Assembly: GCA_965263285.1 (NCBI GenBank)
Contig: CBDHHD010000016.1
Span: 1,674,001 to 1,738,000, forward strand
Length of the DNA: 64,000 nt
Reading direction: 5' to 3'
Origin: JASGCP01 sp965263285
GTDB taxonomy: Bacteria; Bacteroidota; Bacteroidia; Chitinophagales; Chitinophagaceae
A program made the translations under genes and the position numbers. The notes below the pieces were generated by a model. The model saw only the letters and a list, made by a program, of their open reading frames with translations, had not been told where the DNA came from and made no database searches. Below, in pieces: positions 18,679 through 27,508 of this stretch (position 1 is the stretch's first letter; each line of letters opens with the position of its first letter).

Positions 18679-19226
18679 ATTTAGTGTGAGGGAGTATGCA
18701 AAGATACAAAATAAAATGGATATTTGTAAAAACAATTTTATATGGGCTACATCTTTTTTTGAGGTGCTGGAAGCATGGATGATTACATATATATAAATAT
18801 GGAAATAATAGGAAATATCTGATGAGGACTGCCCTCAGATAAAGAGCGTTACAAAACGAGGTGAGCGAAGCGACCAGCGAGAATGTGGAGGTGGAAGTTT
18901 TTATGTATGAATCGTTATGATGAGCATAAAGTATTTGCATAAAAGATATCTATGGATAAGCTCATCATAACGATTCATACCTAACCGCCTCCCCTTCATT
19001 CTCGCTAGCGTAGCGAGCCGTAGTTTTGTAGCTCTTTATCTGCAGGCTTGATTTTTTCTTTGTTTCTTTCTTTTGTATCAAGACAAAAGAAAGAAAAAGA
19101 TATAAAAAATAAATGATGAACCTATATATGAGCAATTACAAAAACATAAATATCCCCCAGCACCTCAAAAAAAGATGTAGCCTTTTAGTAAACTAAATTT
19201 TTCCTCACACTAAATTTAGTTATGCC
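18668..19226. mobile_element. 559-bp segment with 24-bp inverted ends, interrupting the IS1634 transposase
   Basis: The ends are perfect 24-bp inverted repeats (18668-18691 and 19203-19226) starting GGCATAACTAAATTTAGTGT. Each contains the palindrome ACTAAATTTAGT. The segment encloses a full foldback element (18745-19182). No matching short direct repeat is seen at its borders (GAAAATTC versus TTAAAAAT), and different transposases lie on the two sides, so rearrangement followed the insertion. Confidence 0.55.
18745..19182 (+). repeat. Foldback MITE-like element, copy E (full length)
   Basis: 438 bp with strict ends GGCTACATCTTTTTTTGAGG and the inverted partner ending GATGTAGCC. All internal parts are present: the outer arms, the perfect 17-bp central repeat GAATCGTTATGATGAGC / GCTCATCATAACGATTC, and the TTTCTTTCTTTTGT hairpin. 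It is nearly identical in order and length to copies B, I and J. Confidence 0.85.
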
Positions 19227-19296
19227 TTAAAAATAAAATTACATACCATGGTTTTGTAGATATTAAAAAAATAATTGCTTTTTTTCTGTAAAGTCA

Positions 19297-19884
19297 ATGC
19301 TACAAAGGTATTTCGCAGATTTTATTATTAAATTTTGCAGGAAGATCCGTTGTAAGCATGTTATTTGTAATCCACATATACTTAGAGAATTAGAAAAAGC
19401 AAAAGAAGATAATAGTTTGTGGACAGTAGAGATGCAAAATTTATTAATGAGTTTATACAAAAAGACAGAAAAAGGGATAAGTATATTATTTAAGACTGAA
19501 GCTAAAGAATGGGAAGAGCAATACGACTTAATATGCCAAAGAGGAGAGATAGAAGAGCCTATAGCTGTAAAATCTCCGAATTGTCGCGGACGACCTAAAC
19601 AAACTAAATTCCGAAATTTATTAGAAAGAATGCAAAGGCACAAAGAAAGTATTTTACTCTTTGTGTCAGTAAAAGTCGTGCCCTTTACTAATAATCAAGC
19701 TGAGAGGGATTTGCGAAAAATTAAAGTTAAGCAAAAAATATCTACTTCTTTTAGGAGTCAATTAGGGGCTGATATTTATTTAGCTATAGAAAGTTTTTTG
19801 TTAACTTTGCAAAAGCATGGTATTAATTGTTATGAAGAACTAAAAAAGGTATTTAGTCAAAAAGAGTATTGTTGGACTTGTTAA
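19297..19884 (+). pseudogene. IS66-family transposase, C-terminal fragment
   Basis: About 180 residues match the C-terminal part of IS66-type DDE transposases: CNPHILRELEKAKED (family CNAHLLREL-type block), CRGRPKQTKFRNLLERM, and PFTNNQAERDLRKIKVKQKI with the catalytic Glu in QAERD. The N-terminal half (zinc finger, helix-turn-helix and the first two catalytic Asp) is absent, and the predicted first 24 residues do not look like transposase. It is a remnant, not an active gene. IS66 elements make 8-bp target duplications, the size seen at copy D, but no IS66-like ends are evident. Confidence 0.8.
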
Positions 19885-19984
19885 TGTCTCTTCATAATTT
19901 AGCACCTAAATAGTTGCTATTATTAACAAGTATAGCATGAGAAATAGAGACTTTTTCTTCTACAGACTCCAAATTTATTTTAGC

Positions 19985-20012
19985 CTCCCAGCACCTCAAA
20001 AAAATATTTAGC
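19985..20012 (-). repeat. Solo element end before ppsA
   Basis: Ends CCCAGCACCTCAAAAAAATA then TTTAGCCA: an inverted strict/relaxed hybrid end with no partner nearby. Confidence 0.5.
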
Positions 20013-20074
20013 CACTATTTGCATGTTATTATGTAATATTGATTATTGTTTTACATTAATAAAGTAATAAAATT

Positions 20075-22444
20075 ATGGAAAAATTAGTTGTTAGTTTTAA
20101 AGATATTAGAATTTCTGATGTAGAAATTGTAGGAGGCAAAAATGCATCTTTAGGTGAAATGATTAGTCAGCTAGCACAATCGGGAGTAAGAGTGCCCAAT
20201 GGATTTGCTACCACAGCTAATGCGTATAAGGAATTTTTAAAACAAGATGGATTGGCTACTCGTATTGAAGAGGCATTATCTCATTTAGATGTAGATAATG
20301 TAGAACATTTACAAATGGTGGGTTCTAATATTCGTCAGTGGATATTAGATACCCCATTTCAAGATCAATTTAAAGAAGAAATTACAGAGCACTATAATAA
20401 ATTAATGGAAGAATCATCTCCAGATGTTTCTTTTGCTATTCGCTCTTCTGCTACTGCTGAAGACTTACCAGATGCGTCTTTTGCTGGTCAGCAAGAAACT
20501 TTCTTAAATATACAAGGGTTAAAAAATATTCATAGAGCAATAAAAGAAGTGTTTGCTTCTCTCTATAATGATAGAGCCATTGCTTATAGAACACATAAAG
20601 GATTTAAACATGGAGAGGTGTTTTTATCTGCAGGCATACAAAAAATGGTTCGGTCAGACTTAGGTTCTTCTGGTGTAATGTTTACATTAGATACGGAATC
20701 TGGATTTAGAGATGTTGTTTTTATTACTTCCTCCTATGGTGTAGGTGAAACGGTTGTGCAAGGGTCTGTAAATCCAGATGAGTTTTATGTGCATAAAAAG
20801 ATATTAGAAACAGGTAAAAATGCAATTATTCGTCGTACTCTCGGAACGAAGATGCATAAGATGATATTTACAAATGATAAGGTAGCTCATCGATCTACAA
20901 TTTTGGTAGATGTATCTACGAAAGATCAAAGAGAGTTTTCTATTTCAGATGCAGATGTACAGGAATTAGCTATGTACGCTAATATTATTGAAAAACATTA
21001 TGGTAGACCTATGGATATTGAGTGGGGTAAAGATGGTAAGGATGATAAAATATACATATTGCAAACTAGACCTGAAACAGTAAAATCCCGTGAAAAACAA
21101 AATAAAATAGAAAAGTTTAAGTTAAAACATGAGGGTAAAGTTATTCTTACGGGAAGAGCTATTGGTCAGAGAATAGGATCGGGAACTGTACGCGTAGTAC
21201 ATGATTTATCTGAAATGCATAAAGTACAATCTGGTGATATATTGGTAACAGATATGACAGATCCTAATTGGGAGCCTATTATGAAAAGGGCTTCAGCTAT
21301 TGTTACTAATCGAGGAGGGCGAACATGTCATGCAGCTATTATTGCTAGAGAATTGAGTATCCCTGCCGTAGTGGGCTGTGAATATGCAGATGAGTATTTG
21401 AAAGAAGGTCAAGATATTACTGTGTCTTGTGCAGATGGAGATATAGGAAAAATTTATGAAGGAAAAATAGAATATGATGTTATTAGTCAAGATGTTCAGT
21501 TAATGCCACCTGTAGGTACTAAAATAATGATGAATGTAGGTAATCCTGCATTGGCATTTGAATTTGCACAGATTCCTAATGAAGGAGTGGGACTTGCACG
21601 TGTAGAATTTATTATTAATAATGTAATAGGCATACACCCTAAAGCAGTTTTAAATATAGATAAATTAGATATAGCTACGCAAAAGGTAATTCAAGAGAAA
21701 TCATGGGGTTACAAAAGTCCTGTTACTTTTTTTGTAGATAAATTAGCAGAAGGGGTAGCTACAATTGGTGGTGCTTTCTGGCCTAAACCTGTAATTGTGC
21801 GATTGTCTGATTTTAAATCTAATGAATATAAAAAATTATTGGGAGGAAATCAGTATGAGCCTGAGGAAGAGAACCCTATGCTTGGTTTTAGAGGAGCATC
21901 TCGTTATATATCTGAATCTTTTGAAGATTGTTTTGCTTTAGAATGCCGTGCTATGAAAAAAGTAAGGGAGGAAATGGGTCTTACTAATATATGGCTTATG
22001 ATTCCATTTGTTAGAACTTTACAAGAAGGTAAAAACACAATACAAATACTTAAAAAATATGGATTAGAGCAAGGGGTTAATGATCTTAAAGTTATAATGA
22101 TGTGTGAGATTCCATCTAATGCATTATTGGCTGAAGATTTTTTAGATATATTTGATGGATTTTCTATTGGCTCTAATGATCTTACACAACTTACACTGGG
22201 GTTAGATCGCGACTCTGGCTTAGTAGCGTCTTGTTTTGATGAACAAGATCCTGCTGTGAAAAGGTTATTGGATATGGCTATTAAAGCGGCGAAAAAAAAG
22301 GGAAAATATGTAGGCATCTGTGGGCAAGGTCCATCTGATAAGCCTGAATTAGCTATGTGGTTAATGGAAAGAGGCATTTCTTCTATTTCTCTTAATCCAG
22401 ATACAGTAATAGATACTTGGTTGACGCTGGGTAATAAAAAATAA
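20075..22444 (+). CDS. ppsA: Phosphoenolpyruvate synthase
   Basis: A 789-residue PEP synthase (pyruvate, water dikinase), making PEP from pyruvate and ATP for gluconeogenesis. Order: N-terminal ATP-binding domain (VGGKNASLGEM near 20-30, RSSATAEDLPDASFAGQQET near 123-142), the swivelling phosphohistidine domain with GGRTCHAAIIAREL (His419), and the C-terminal PEP-utilising barrel with catalytic Cys749 in GICGQGPSD. Length is normal. Only 11 bp separate it from fbp, so the two gluconeogenic enzymes form an operon. Confidence 0.96.
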   Translation: MEKLVVSFKDIRISDVEIVGGKNASLGEMISQLAQSGVRVPNGFATTANAYKEFLKQDGLATRIEEALSHLDVDNVEHLQMVGSNIRQWILDTPFQDQFKEEITEHYNKLMEESSPDVSFAIRSSATAEDLPDASFAGQQETFLNIQGLKNIHRAIKEVFASLYNDRAIAYRTHKGFKHGEVFLSAGIQKMVRSDLGSSGVMFTLDTESGFRDVVFITSSYGVGETVVQGSVNPDEFYVHKKILETGKNAIIRRTLGTKMHKMIFTNDKVAHRSTILVDVSTKDQREFSISDADVQELAMYANIIEKHYGRPMDIEWGKDGKDDKIYILQTRPETVKSREKQNKIEKFKLKHEGKVILTGRAIGQRIGSGTVRVVHDLSEMHKVQSGDILVTDMTDPNWEPIMKRASAIVTNRGGRTCHAAIIARELSIPAVVGCEYADEYLKEGQDITVSCADGDIGKIYEGKIEYDVISQDVQLMPPVGTKIMMNVGNPALAFEFAQIPNEGVGLARVEFIINNVIGIHPKAVLNIDKLDIATQKVIQEKSWGYKSPVTFFVDKLAEGVATIGGAFWPKPVIVRLSDFKSNEYKKLLGGNQYEPEEENPMLGFRGASRYISESFEDCFALECRAMKKVREEMGLTNIWLMIPFVRTLQEGKNTIQILKKYGLEQGVNDLKVIMMCEIPSNALLAEDFLDIFDGFSIGSNDLTQLTLGLDRDSGLVASCFDEQDPAVKRLLDMAIKAAKKKGKYVGICGQGPSDKPELAMWLMERGISSISLNPDTVIDTWLTLGNKK

Positions 22445-22455
22445 ATTATTTTATT

Positions 22456-23493
22456 ATGCTACCTATCAATAGAAATATTGTAACACTCGATGAATTTACT
22501 ATTAATCAAGTGCGTTCTTTTGCCCATGCAACGGGAGAATTAAGCGCTTTGTTAAGAGATCTTGCCTTAGCGGCTAAACGGGTGCATGTAGAAGTGAATA
22601 AAGCAGGACTTGTAGATATCTTAGGCAGTGTAAATAAAATAAATGTTCAAGGAGAAGAAGTAAAGAAGCTAGATGTTTATGCTAATACACAGTTTGTAGG
22701 CGTATTACAACGAGGAGTTAGTTGCGCAGGAATCGCTAGTGAAGAGCTAGAATCATTTTTGCCATTTAATGATCCTATTAGTATGCAAAGTAAATATGTA
22801 ACGCTTTTAGATCCATTAGATGGAAGCTCGAATATAGATGTTAATGTATCTATTGGGACTATCTTTTCTATTCTTAGAAGAAAGTCGCCTTTAGGCACGC
22901 CTTGTGTATTGGAAGATTTTTTACAAAAAGGTACAGAACAAGTAGCAGCCGGCTATATACTGTATGGGGCTAGTACAATGTTTGTGTATGCTACTTATAA
23001 AGGAGGAGTGAATGGATTTACTTTAGACCAAACTATTGGCGAATTTTGTATTAGCAATACTCGTATGAAATGCCCTGAAGATGGTTGTATCTATTCTGTT
23101 AATGGAGGTTATTATAGCCAATATCCTATAGGAGTACAACAATATATGAATAGCTGTCAAAGAAGGGAAGAAGAACATAAAATGGCTTATAGCCAAAGAT
23201 ATATTGGATCTATGGTAGCCGACTTACATCGTAATTTAATTAAGGGAGGCATATTTTTATATCCGTCTATACAAAAGCAACCGCAAGGAAAATTGAGATT
23301 ATTATATGAATGTAATCCTTTTGCTTTTATTCTATCTATTGCAGGAGGGTTAGCTTCGAATGGAGAAAAAAATATTTTGGATATTGTTCCTACTCATTTA
23401 CATCAAAGGAGCCCCCTTTTTATTGGTAGTAAAAATATGGTCAATGATTTGTTAAGTCATTTTTCAGATGGTGCAAATTCTGATGTGAAATAG
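22456..23493 (+). CDS. fbp: Fructose-1,6-bisphosphatase class I
   Basis: A 345-residue class I FBPase, hydrolysing fructose-1,6-bisphosphate. The metal-binding signature LDPLDGSSNIDVNVSIGT is at about residues 118-135, and the substrate loop RYIGSMVADLHR near 248-259 and GKLRLLYECNPFA near 276-288 are present. Directly downstream of ppsA, so both committed gluconeogenic steps are co-expressed. A relaxed element end begins right at the stop codon. Confidence 0.96.
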   Translation: MLPINRNIVTLDEFTINQVRSFAHATGELSALLRDLALAAKRVHVEVNKAGLVDILGSVNKINVQGEEVKKLDVYANTQFVGVLQRGVSCAGIASEELESFLPFNDPISMQSKYVTLLDPLDGSSNIDVNVSIGTIFSILRRKSPLGTPCVLEDFLQKGTEQVAAGYILYGASTMFVYATYKGGVNGFTLDQTIGEFCISNTRMKCPEDGCIYSVNGGYYSQYPIGVQQYMNSCQRREEEHKMAYSQRYIGSMVADLHRNLIKGGIFLYPSIQKQPQGKLRLLYECNPFAFILSIAGGLASNGEKNILDIVPTHLHQRSPLFIGSKNMVNDLLSHFSDGANSDVK

Positions 23494-23494
23494 T

Positions 23495-23522
23495 AGCCTA
23501 AATCTTTTTTTGAGGTGTTAAG
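23495..23522 (+). repeat. Solo relaxed element end after fbp
   Basis: CCTAAATCTTTTTTTGAGGT followed by GTTAAGA starts one base after the fbp stop. No partner found before comEC. Confidence 0.45.
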
Positions 23523-23613
23523 ATAAATACAATTGTAACTGCTTAGTTAATACATGCGTCTGAGTAAGAATAAAAGAAGTAATTACTTGATTACTTCTTT
23601 CAAAATATATTTT

Positions 23614-23621
23614 TATATTTG
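23614..23621 (+). promoter_or_regulatory. Bacteroidota -7 element upstream of comEC
   Basis: TATATTTG fits TAnnTTTG and lies 23 bp before the ATG at 23644. A TTG at 23588 could be the -33 box. Confidence 0.45.
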
Positions 23622-23643
23622 CATTAACCAAGTTTAATTGTTT

Positions 23644-25749
23644 ATGGCTCAGCAACTATATAGTAAATGGTGGAAACGCATACCTATGCTACAGGCATTA
23701 TTGCCTTTGATAATTGGCATTGCAATAGCAGACATATATGCACTTAATTGGATAGTAAGTATGGCCTTGGGTTTTATAGCAATCTTTTTGTATATCATAT
23801 TCTTTTATTTGCCTTCTTACCAAAGATATAGATATGCTTATATACAAGGCATTTGCATGACATTTGTATTTGTGGCAATAGGTATGTGTTTGTCATGGAT
23901 AGCCAATGACCCTTTACATAGTAATTGGATAGGCAAGATGGATGTAAAAGATGCCAAAGTATTGGTAGAAATAAAACAGCCCTTTATTGAGAAAGATCAA
24001 TCATATAAAACAGTTGCTACTATTACGCAAGTATATAAAAATGGTCATTGGAGGCGTATATATGCGAATGTATTGCTCTATGTTAAAAAAGACAGTTTGC
24101 CATTAGATATGTCATACGGAAGTGTATGTGTATTGCCTGCTCATATACAAGAGATTCCCAAGGTTATGAATCCAGGAGGTTTTGATTTTTCTGCTTATAT
24201 GAGTAAACAGCATGTTTGGTTGCAGATGCATGTGTTGAAAAAAGAATGTCAAATCTTAAAAATACAGAAAGGAAATATATTTATGCGGTCTGTTTATCGT
24301 ATTCAATATTGGATATTGCAACAAATTCATTTGTATATCAAAGGAAATGATGAAAGGGCAATGGCAGAAACCTTATTAATTGGGTACCGTAATAATTTAG
24401 ATCCTATGTTAGTAAAAGCCTATAGCTATACAGGAGTGGTTCATATTATTTCTATTAGCGGTATGCATATTGGTATGATTGTAGCTGTGTTGTACTATTT
24501 ATGCAATATGATAGGTTTCTTTGAAAAACGGTCATGGTTAACATTACTTGTTATTCTTATTACAATATGGTTTTTTACATTTATTGCAGGTGCTGTTCCT
24601 TGTTTGTTAAGAAGTACATGGATGTATTCTTTTATTGCTATAGGTAAAGCTATTCGACGAAAAACTTTTGTTTATAATAGCATTGCGGCGTCGGCTTTCT
24701 TTATTTTATGTTTAGATCCTTTTTCTTTGTGGGACATAGGCTTCCAGCTTTCTTACGCAGCAGTAATTGGCATTATTTTTTTTCTTCCACTTTTTCAATC
24801 TTTGTATTTGCCTAAGCAACCTGTTGCTCGCAAGCTAGTTATACTTTCATTTGTAAGTATATCAGCTCAAATGATTACTACACCATTTGTATTATACTAT
24901 TTTCATCAAGTTTCTATTGTATTTTTAATAGCTAATCTTCTTGTTGTCCCTTTGTCGGGTATTGTTTTATTTGGTGAAATATTTATGTTGTCATTCGCTT
25001 GGTTCCCTTTTTTAGAAAAAAGCATAGGTTGGATAACAACTATGATGATATGGATGATGAATGAAATAGTGAAGCAACTCAATTGTCTCCCTTTTGCTGC
25101 TTGGCATGGGTGGAGTATTCATGTAATAGAATTGGTATTGCTCAATATAACAATTGTTTTATTGGGTATAGCATGGATATATAAACATATAAGAACTTGG
25201 GTATTCGCATCATCTTGTTTGCTCATTGTATTATGTGCGCATGTAATAATAGACATGAAATATATGTATCAAAATAAGTGTGTGGTGTATGCTACTTCTC
25301 ATCATGTGTATATTGAATTAATAAAGGGTAAACAAAGTATTTTAATAGGTGATTCACTATTGTGGCAACCTCATCAAGAGATATGGAGTCATGTTTTTGA
25401 TCCTTCTTATACTTTTTTTCATCTTAAAAGGAGGTCTTTGTTGGCTTTTGATTCTATTGAAAATAAAATATGGAGTTGGGGACAGAAGAGATATTTGATA
25501 TTAAGTAGTAATAGATATATAGATACCTTTTATGAATTAGACTGCTTGATATTGACAAAGAATGTACGGCAACCATTATCTACTTTGTTTACTATGCTAC
25601 ATCCTAAAAAGATAATTGTAGATGCAACCATTCCTTATTATGTACAGCATCAGTGGCAACAAGAAGTTATGTTACATAAAGACATGAATTGCATTTTTAT
25701 TCAAAAACAAGGTTCATGGGAAGAACAGAATATAGATAATGATATGTAA
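23644..25749 (+). CDS. comEC: ComEC/Rec2-family DNA uptake channel
   Basis: A 701-residue polytopic membrane protein. Order: two or three N-terminal hydrophobic segments, a DUF4131-like OB-fold region (about 100-200), the competence domain with YSYTGVVHIISISGMHIGMI (about 260-279), and further membrane helices to about 530. A C-terminal region without helices follows (it could be a vestige of the metallo-hydrolase domain; no clear HxHxDH motif is visible). ATG 23644 is preferred over the TTG at 23638. The family forms the inner-membrane pore for single-stranded DNA in natural transformation. Function is inferred from the family only. Confidence 0.85.
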   Translation: MAQQLYSKWWKRIPMLQALLPLIIGIAIADIYALNWIVSMALGFIAIFLYIIFFYLPSYQRYRYAYIQGICMTFVFVAIGMCLSWIANDPLHSNWIGKMDVKDAKVLVEIKQPFIEKDQSYKTVATITQVYKNGHWRRIYANVLLYVKKDSLPLDMSYGSVCVLPAHIQEIPKVMNPGGFDFSAYMSKQHVWLQMHVLKKECQILKIQKGNIFMRSVYRIQYWILQQIHLYIKGNDERAMAETLLIGYRNNLDPMLVKAYSYTGVVHIISISGMHIGMIVAVLYYLCNMIGFFEKRSWLTLLVILITIWFFTFIAGAVPCLLRSTWMYSFIAIGKAIRRKTFVYNSIAASAFFILCLDPFSLWDIGFQLSYAAVIGIIFFLPLFQSLYLPKQPVARKLVILSFVSISAQMITTPFVLYYFHQVSIVFLIANLLVVPLSGIVLFGEIFMLSFAWFPFLEKSIGWITTMMIWMMNEIVKQLNCLPFAAWHGWSIHVIELVLLNITIVLLGIAWIYKHIRTWVFASSCLLIVLCAHVIIDMKYMYQNKCVVYATSHHVYIELIKGKQSILIGDSLLWQPHQEIWSHVFDPSYTFFHLKRRSLLAFDSIENKIWSWGQKRYLILSSNRYIDTFYELDCLILTKNVRQPLSTLFTMLHPKKIIVDATIPYYVQHQWQQEVMLHKDMNCIFIQKQGSWEEQNIDNDM

Positions 25750-25982
25750 GATGAATTAGTATAATGATCTATTTAGTAAATACTCAGAGACAGCTCAACA
25801 GATTTAGTTGGGTGCATTAATTGTTGACATAAGTATAAGTGTATAAATACTAGGAAGCATCTTGTTAGGGCTATCCTCACATGAAGAGTGTTACAAAACA
25901 AACATCAATCGCCCAGATAGTGTATTACATTAATTAACTATATACCTGAGTAGTTACTTTTTGTTTAATAAAGTATGTACAA
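25750..25982. repeat. Decayed element remnants
   Basis: Pieces of the dispersed element remain recognisable but mutated: CTAGGAAGCATCTTGTTAGG, CCTCACATGAAGAGTGTTAC, AAAACAAACATC and TATACCTGAGTAGTTAC. No clear ends. No gene seen. Confidence 0.4.
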
Positions 25983-26894
25983 TTATTTATTCCATAAGCA
26001 AGAAGGGTATATGCCTTCTTTAATTAATTGCTGTAACATGTTTTTTACAACAATAGCATCTGTTTTGTAAGTAACTCCAAACCATTGAGATTGAGTAGGA
26101 ATAACTTTTATAATATGTGTATTGTTTTTCATGTACTCTTTTGCTAAAGTTGCTAAATAATATTCTGCTTTAGGTTGATCTTTAGACTGATCTAAAAAAA
26201 TATGAAATCCTTGTAAGGCTATAGGAAAAATTGTATGATGGAAGCAGAAGAGATTCATGCTTGCAATGGCATTTTTAGGTAAGGCAATATCTTTTTCTTT
26301 CTCTTTATAGAAAACTTCTTTTCCTTTTGCAAAAACTTCTATTCTTTCATTAATATCTAATAGATCGTTATTGCTATTTATATCACAAATTCCTCTGCTT
26401 ACTGGACCAAATTTACTTACGGTGGATAATATAGGATATCCAATAATTGCATATGTAGATGTAGAACATTCGTTTTTTAAAAATAATGCTGCTTGCTTTA
26501 ACGCATCTGGTCCATAAAAATCATCTGCGTTAATAGTTGCAAATGGTTCTTGCACAATATCTTTACAACATAAAAGTGCATGGGCGGTCCCCCAAGGCTT
26601 AGTGCGCTGTTTTACAGAAGTAATAGAGGCGGGAACACAAGTAGTTAATTCTTGATATATATATGCTACTTCAATATGGCTAGGCAATATATGATTTGTT
26701 CTTTTAATAAATTCGTCTTTAAAATCTTTTTTAATAACAAATACGATTTTTTCAAAACCATTTTTAATGGCGTCATATATAGAGTATTCCATTAATGTTT
26801 CTCCGGATGTGCCAAATTTTTCAATTTGTTTTAACCCCCCATATCTACTGCCCATTCCTGCGGCTAATACAACTAAGCTTATTTTTTTACTCAT
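25983..26894 (-). CDS. NTP_transferase-fold nucleotidyltransferase
   Basis: A 303-residue sugar nucleotidyltransferase-like protein. The N-terminal LVVLAAGMGSRYGGLKQIEK (about residues 7-26) is the nucleotide-binding loop, KPWGTAHALL near 98-107 the base-recognition segment, and NADDFYG near 120-126 carries the metal-binding Asp. The family is common in Bacteroidota and is often linked to surface polysaccharide or phosphocholine-type modifications, but the sugar or alcohol substrate cannot be fixed from sequence. Monocistronic, with its own promoter. Confidence 0.75.
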   Translation of the reverse strand: MSKKISLVVLAAGMGSRYGGLKQIEKFGTSGETLMEYSIYDAIKNGFEKIVFVIKKDFKDEFIKRTNHILPSHIEVAYIYQELTTCVPASITSVKQRTKPWGTAHALLCCKDIVQEPFATINADDFYGPDALKQAALFLKNECSTSTYAIIGYPILSTVSKFGPVSRGICDINSNNDLLDINERIEVFAKGKEVFYKEKEKDIALPKNAIASMNLFCFHHTIFPIALQGFHIFLDQSKDQPKAEYYLATLAKEYMKNNTHIIKVIPTQSQWFGVTYKTDAIVVKNMLQQLIKEGIYPSCLWNK

Positions 26895-26917
26895 AAAAAT
26901 TGCATAATTTATGCGTG

Positions 26918-26925
26918 CAAAGATA
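26918..26925 (-). promoter_or_regulatory. Bacteroidota -7 element for the nucleotidyltransferase gene
   Basis: On the minus strand this reads TATCTTTG, 23 bp before the ATG at 26894. Confidence 0.5.
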
Positions 26926-27032
26926 AAAAAAATTAAGGAATAAATATTAATTGAGCTAAATCCTTTTTTAAGGTGCTAAGAGGTTTTTGGCATAACTAAA
27001 TTTAGTGTGAGGAAAAATTTAGTTTACTAAAA

Positions 27033-27394
27033 GGCTACATCTTTTTTTGAGGTGCTGGGGAATATTTATGTTTTTGTAATTGCTCATATATAGGTTCATC
27101 ATTTATTTTTTATATCCTTTTCTTTCTTTTGTCTTGATACAAAAGAAAGAAACAAAGAAAAAATCAAGCCTGCAGATAAAGAGCTACAAAAATACGGCTC
27201 GCTACGCTAGCGAGAATGAATGGGAGGCGGTGATAAAGTTGAAAATTGAAAGTTGAAAGTTGAAAGTTGAAAATTGAAAGTTGTTATTTTCATACTTATA
27301 ATTATTCGATCATCCATACACTTCATTAAACCTATTGAGTTAATTAAGTAGTTACAACTGTATTTCTCTTAGCACCTGAAAAAAAGATTTAGCC
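27033..27394 (-). repeat. Foldback MITE-like element, copy F (half replaced)
   Basis: 362 bp in inverted orientation. A strict end starts GGCTACATCTTTTTTTGAGG at 27033. The TTTCTTTCTTTTGT hairpin and one palindrome arm follow, then the second arm is replaced by unrelated sequence with a GTTGAAA tandem (27239-27283). It closes with a relaxed end (CACCTGAAAAAAAGATTTAGCC). Confidence 0.7.
27239..27283 (+). repeat. Short tandem repeat, GTTGAAA(A/G) units
   Basis: About six degenerate 7-bp units of GTTGAAA with A/G or T variation. A single related piece, GAAAGTTGAAAATC, is at 3626-3640 beside copy A. Non-coding. Confidence 0.7.
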
Positions 27395-27413
27395 AAATAA
27401 ACTCCTAAATTCG

Positions 27414-27460
27414 CATGTAGAAACAGTCTATTTTCATCAACAACCTTGTGAAACATGACA
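27414..27460 (-). repeat. 47-bp dispersed repeat (partner at 5192-5238)
   Basis: The reverse complement starts TGTCATGTTTCACAAGG and matches 5192-5238 with about three or four differences. Located next to copy F, as its partner is next to copy B. Confidence 0.6.
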
Positions 27461-27508
27461 AGTAAGGTTATTTAGAAAATTTAATTAAGTTAGCACATAA
27501 AAAAGTAG

